This document shows positions 61,834-64,000 of a stretch of DNA of 64,000 nt, one piece after another (position 1 is the stretch's first letter; every line of letters begins with the position of its first letter). Below the pieces are notes generated by a model. It did not search any database, was not told the origin of the DNA, and saw only the letters and a program-made list of their open reading frames with translations. A program made the position numbers and the translations under genes. The stretch is taken from assembly GCF_037478305.1 (NCBI RefSeq), contig NZ_JBBGAZ010000007.1:1-64000 (forward strand), written 5' to 3'. Source of the stretch: Cognatishimia coralii (GTDB lineage Bacteria > Pseudomonadota > Alphaproteobacteria > Rhodobacterales > Rhodobacteraceae).

Positions 61834-62819
61834 AGGGGTTCTCAAACCGTTTCGTAGACTTCCCCGATTACATCATCGGGATCACCAAAGAGATCTGGGA
61901 AGATCGCGGCATCGCTACGCTGCATGAATACTATGCGCCCGATATTGTCGTTAGGTCTCCGGCCTCTGTTGTGGTCGGCAATCAGAATGTCATCGGCGCG
62001 ACCATGGCGACTTTGGCGGAATTTCCGGATCGCACACTGTTTGGCGAAGACGTGATCTGGTCGGGCACACCGGAAGAAGGCATGCTCTCTTCGCACCGCC
62101 TGCATTCCACCGCGACCCATGCCAAACCCGGTGTTTACGGGGCTCCGACGGGCAAAAAACTGCACTACCGAATTCTCGCGGATTGCCACGCGATCAACAA
62201 CCAGATCAACGATGAGTGGCTGATCCGGGACCAAGGCGCGATTGTGCGTCAACTTGGCTGGGATCCCAAGGATTACGCCCGTGATCTGATCGCGCGTGAA
62301 GGTGGGCCTGAGAATTGCGTTCAGCCCTACACGCAGGCAAATGAGGTCGATGGGCCGTACAAGGGCAAAGGCAATGACAACGAATGGGGTCAACGTCTTG
62401 CCGATATCCTCACGCGGATGATGAATGCGGACTTCACTGTCATCCCAAAAGAATACGACCGCGCCGCAAACTTGGAATATCCGGGCGGCGTTCAGGCACT
62501 GTCGTTCGACGGAGCGGACGAATTCTGGATGGGGCTGCGCGCGAGCTTCCCGAATGCGGAATTCAAAGTGCAGCACGTCATTGGCCGCGACGATCCGAAC
62601 ATGCCGCCCCGCGCCGCAGTACGTTGGACGCTAAGCGGCAAGCACGACGGCTGGGGGTCTTTTGGCACACCTACGGGCAAGGATGTCTTTGTCCTTGGCA
62701 TCACGCAGGCCGAATTTGGCGAACTTATCGCTGGTGATATCAAGCTGCGTCGCGAATGGACGTTGTTTGATGAGACTTCGGTCTGGAAACAGATCCTCCT
62801 GCAAACTGGAGACTTATAA
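61830..62819 (+). CDS. double NTF2/SnoaL-like protein, paralogue 3
   Basis: Protein of 329 aa with two cystatin-like modules: first with YYAPDIVVRSPASVVVGNQN, second with GADEFWMGLRASFPNAEFKV and GKHDGWGSFGTPTGKDVFVL. It keeps the overall fold signs but lacks the GVDxLARM ending and the WxGPAGIG block of paralogues 1 and 2, so it is a more distant member. The ATG at 61830 is preferred over 61821 because AAGGA at 61817-61821 precedes it by 8 nt; it overlaps the LacI stop. A further copy of the fold in one locus points to several isomerase-like steps or a shared ligand. Confidence 0.7.
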   Translation: MKGFSNRFVDFPDYIIGITKEIWEDRGIATLHEYYAPDIVVRSPASVVVGNQNVIGATMATLAEFPDRTLFGEDVIWSGTPEEGMLSSHRLHSTATHAKPGVYGAPTGKKLHYRILADCHAINNQINDEWLIRDQGAIVRQLGWDPKDYARDLIAREGGPENCVQPYTQANEVDGPYKGKGNDNEWGQRLADILTRMMNADFTVIPKEYDRAANLEYPGGVQALSFDGADEFWMGLRASFPNAEFKVQHVIGRDDPNMPPRAAVRWTLSGKHDGWGSFGTPTGKDVFVLGITQAEFGELIAGDIKLRREWTLFDETSVWKQILLQTGDL

Positions 62820-62829
62820 GTGATCGATT

Positions 62830-62870
62830 GCGGCACATATCGGTTGGACAGCAGTCAAACGCTGTGCCGC
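62830..62870 (+). other. long-loop stem in the bicupin leader
   Basis: GCGGCACA and TGTGCCGC pair across a 25-base loop that itself contains GTT/AAC arms; about 60 bases later GCGTGT-ctcgc-ACACGC forms a second stem (62931-62947). The 158-base gap is the largest in the operon. It could be an mRNA processing site, a partial terminator or a regulatory leader. Confidence 0.35.
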
Positions 62871-62977
62871 TTTCACATTCACCGTTCGTCGCTACGTGCG
62901 CGGCGGCTCAATCCTCATCCTCCAGGGTGGGCGTGTCTCGCACACGCAACCCACGGAAATTCAAGAGGAAATACGAA

Positions 62978-63946
62978 ATGACACCCCAAGACATGGAAGT
63001 CCGCATCGTTCGATATGGCGACCTGAAACCCTGTAAGACTGCCTTTATCGACGCACATACGCCCGGCAGTGATCAGAAAGAAAACTTCACGATCATCGGC
63101 GGCGGCGTCAGCGAAAGCCCCGACCAGCACGTTCACATCACAACGCCCCATGGGTTTAACATCGGCGCGGCAGGGCAGCCACCAAAGTGCCGCAACTCTT
63201 TGCACGATCACCGCACGGCTGAAGTATTCTTTGTGCTCTCAGGCCGCTGGCGGTTCTTTTGGGGGCGCTGGGGCGATGCGGGCGAAGTCACTCTGGAGCC
63301 CGGCGATATCTTCAACATTCCAACCGGCATTTTCCGAGGTTTTGAGAACATCGGCACCGACTATGGGATGATCATGGCAATCCTCGGCGGTAATGATGCC
63401 GGCGGCGGTGTCATGTGGGCCCCTCAGGTGATCGAGGACGCCGCCGACCATGGGTTGATCCTCGCTGAAACCGGCAAGCTCTATGACACCAAAAAAGGCG
63501 AAGCACTGCCCGACGGCGTCAAACCGATGCCTTTGCTGACGGCCGAAGAACTCGCCTTGCGACCCGAGCCCACCACGGCCGACGTTTTGCCCAACCATGT
63601 CGCGCGTTATTTGGACATGATGGCCTATTCCGACAAATCGCCCTGCAAAGTCATCGGGGAAACCGGCCTTTTGAAGGATAAGCCCGGGTTTGAAGTCGAC
63701 TTCATTTCGCGCGCTTCCGCCAGCGATCAAATGCACAGCCACGACAAGCCGTCGGTCTTGATGCCGGTCAAAGGCCATTGGCGCGTGGATTGGGACGGCG
63801 GCACGACAACGCTCGCGCCGGGCGACACTATGTCGATCCCAGAAGGTCTGTCACACCGGGCAACGCCTTCGATGACCGGCGAAGCCGCGCTCTATCACAT
63901 CATTGCAACCGACGATCCCGCAGGTCTGACCTGGACTGGACACTGA
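62978..63946 (+). CDS. bicupin protein
   Basis: Protein of 322 aa with two cupin barrels. The first carries SLHDHRTAEVFFVLSGRW with the HxH..E metal pattern and LEPGDIFNIPTGIFRGFEN; the second has QMHSHDKPSVLMPVKGHW and LAPGDTMSIPEGLSHRATP. The layout resembles gentisate 1,2-dioxygenase-like and other metal-dependent bicupins, so it may cleave or isomerise a ring or keto acid, or act as an oxalate-type decarboxylase; the sequence does not decide. AAGAGGAAATACGAA precedes the ATG at 62978; the frame extends upstream through the leader without support. It is followed by a MetE-like gene. Confidence 0.75.
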   Translation: MTPQDMEVRIVRYGDLKPCKTAFIDAHTPGSDQKENFTIIGGGVSESPDQHVHITTPHGFNIGAAGQPPKCRNSLHDHRTAEVFFVLSGRWRFFWGRWGDAGEVTLEPGDIFNIPTGIFRGFENIGTDYGMIMAILGGNDAGGGVMWAPQVIEDAADHGLILAETGKLYDTKKGEALPDGVKPMPLLTAEELALRPEPTTADVLPNHVARYLDMMAYSDKSPCKVIGETGLLKDKPGFEVDFISRASASDQMHSHDKPSVLMPVKGHWRVDWDGGTTTLAPGDTMSIPEGLSHRATPSMTGEAALYHIIATDDPAGLTWTGH

Positions 63947-63968
63947 CGCCAAAAGGAGAGGCCTCGCC

Positions 63969-64000
63969 ATGACCAAGATTTTGACGACCCATGTCGGCTC
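63969..64000 (+). CDS. N-terminal start of a MetE-like protein (partial)
   Basis: Only the first 10 codons are in the window: MTKILTTHVGS, preceded by AAAGGAGAGGCC. TTHVGS is the usual opening of the MetE C-terminal-domain family (cobalamin-independent methionine synthase II, methyl- or thiol-transferases such as epoxyalkane:coenzyme M transferase). The gene runs off the right edge and its function cannot be judged. Confidence 0.5.
   Translation, partial: MTKILTTHVG

Noticed and set aside
1..64000. CRISPR array, insertion sequence, prophage or integrative element
   Set aside because: No evenly spaced direct repeats, transposase, integrase or phage genes were seen; the only repeat is the two-copy element and local hairpins.

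Overview
The window reads as chromosome of an alphaproteobacterium of the Roseobacter group (Rhodobacterales). That placement is inferred from gene content: several tripartite transporters (TTT, TRAP-DctPQM, TRAP-TAXI), many LysR regulators, catabolic operons linked by ATGA overlaps, FolE2, and a cyanide-insensitive type bd oxidase. I found no tRNA, rRNA, CRISPR array, insertion sequence or integrase.

Layout. (1) 1-1008: no gene I can defend. (2) 1009-13041: a tricarboxylate locus. A TctDE-type two-component system is divergent from a TctC binding protein and a fused TctA-TctB permease. These are followed by a PrpF-type isomerase, a D-2-hydroxyacid dehydrogenase, an isocitrate/isopropylmalate dehydrogenase homologue, a LysR regulator, and TcuA/TcuB, which oxidise tricarballylate. 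A LysR C-terminal fragment (13228-13545) follows. (3) 14074-23758: housekeeping and stress genes: photolyase, exported beta-rich protein, Stealth phosphotransferase, FolE2, pteridine-reductase-like SDR, MATE pump, CydAB. A diverged ~170 bp repeat occurs at about 13.8 and 23.9 kb. (4) 24273-29258: a LysR gene with TTGCA-type inverted repeats, and an operon of beta-hydroxyacid dehydrogenase, aldehyde dehydrogenase, CysE-like acetyltransferase and glyoxalase-like protein, whose substrate I cannot name.

(5) 29345-39667: a probable aromatic catabolism locus. LysR is divergent from TRAP DctPQM, followed by a coniferyl-alcohol-dehydrogenase-like SDR, a duplicated SnoaL-like protein, a 4-hydroxybenzoate 3-monooxygenase homologue, an aldehyde dehydrogenase, a duplicated OsmC protein and a second SDR. 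(6) 39695-46627: an IclR regulator with a perfect palindrome, divergent from a formylglycine-type sulfatase, an alkylsulfatase-type metallo-beta-lactamase and a TAXI TRAP transporter. This looks like uptake and desulfation of a sulfate ester. (7) 46650-48921: LysR, a Tat-exported metallo-hydrolase and a small Abm-like protein.

(8) 49099-64000: the most novel part. Two LacI-type operators lie between a leftward pair (NTF2/SnoaL-like protein plus amidohydrolase) and a rightward run of at least 12 genes. That run comprises a sugar-type ABC importer, GMC oxidoreductase, three further NTF2-like proteins, an HpsN/HisD-like dehydrogenase, an SDR, the LacI regulator itself, a bicupin, and the first codons of a MetE-like protein. 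I infer a LacI-controlled catabolic pathway for an unidentified small molecule, and suggest it as the best candidate for an undescribed system.
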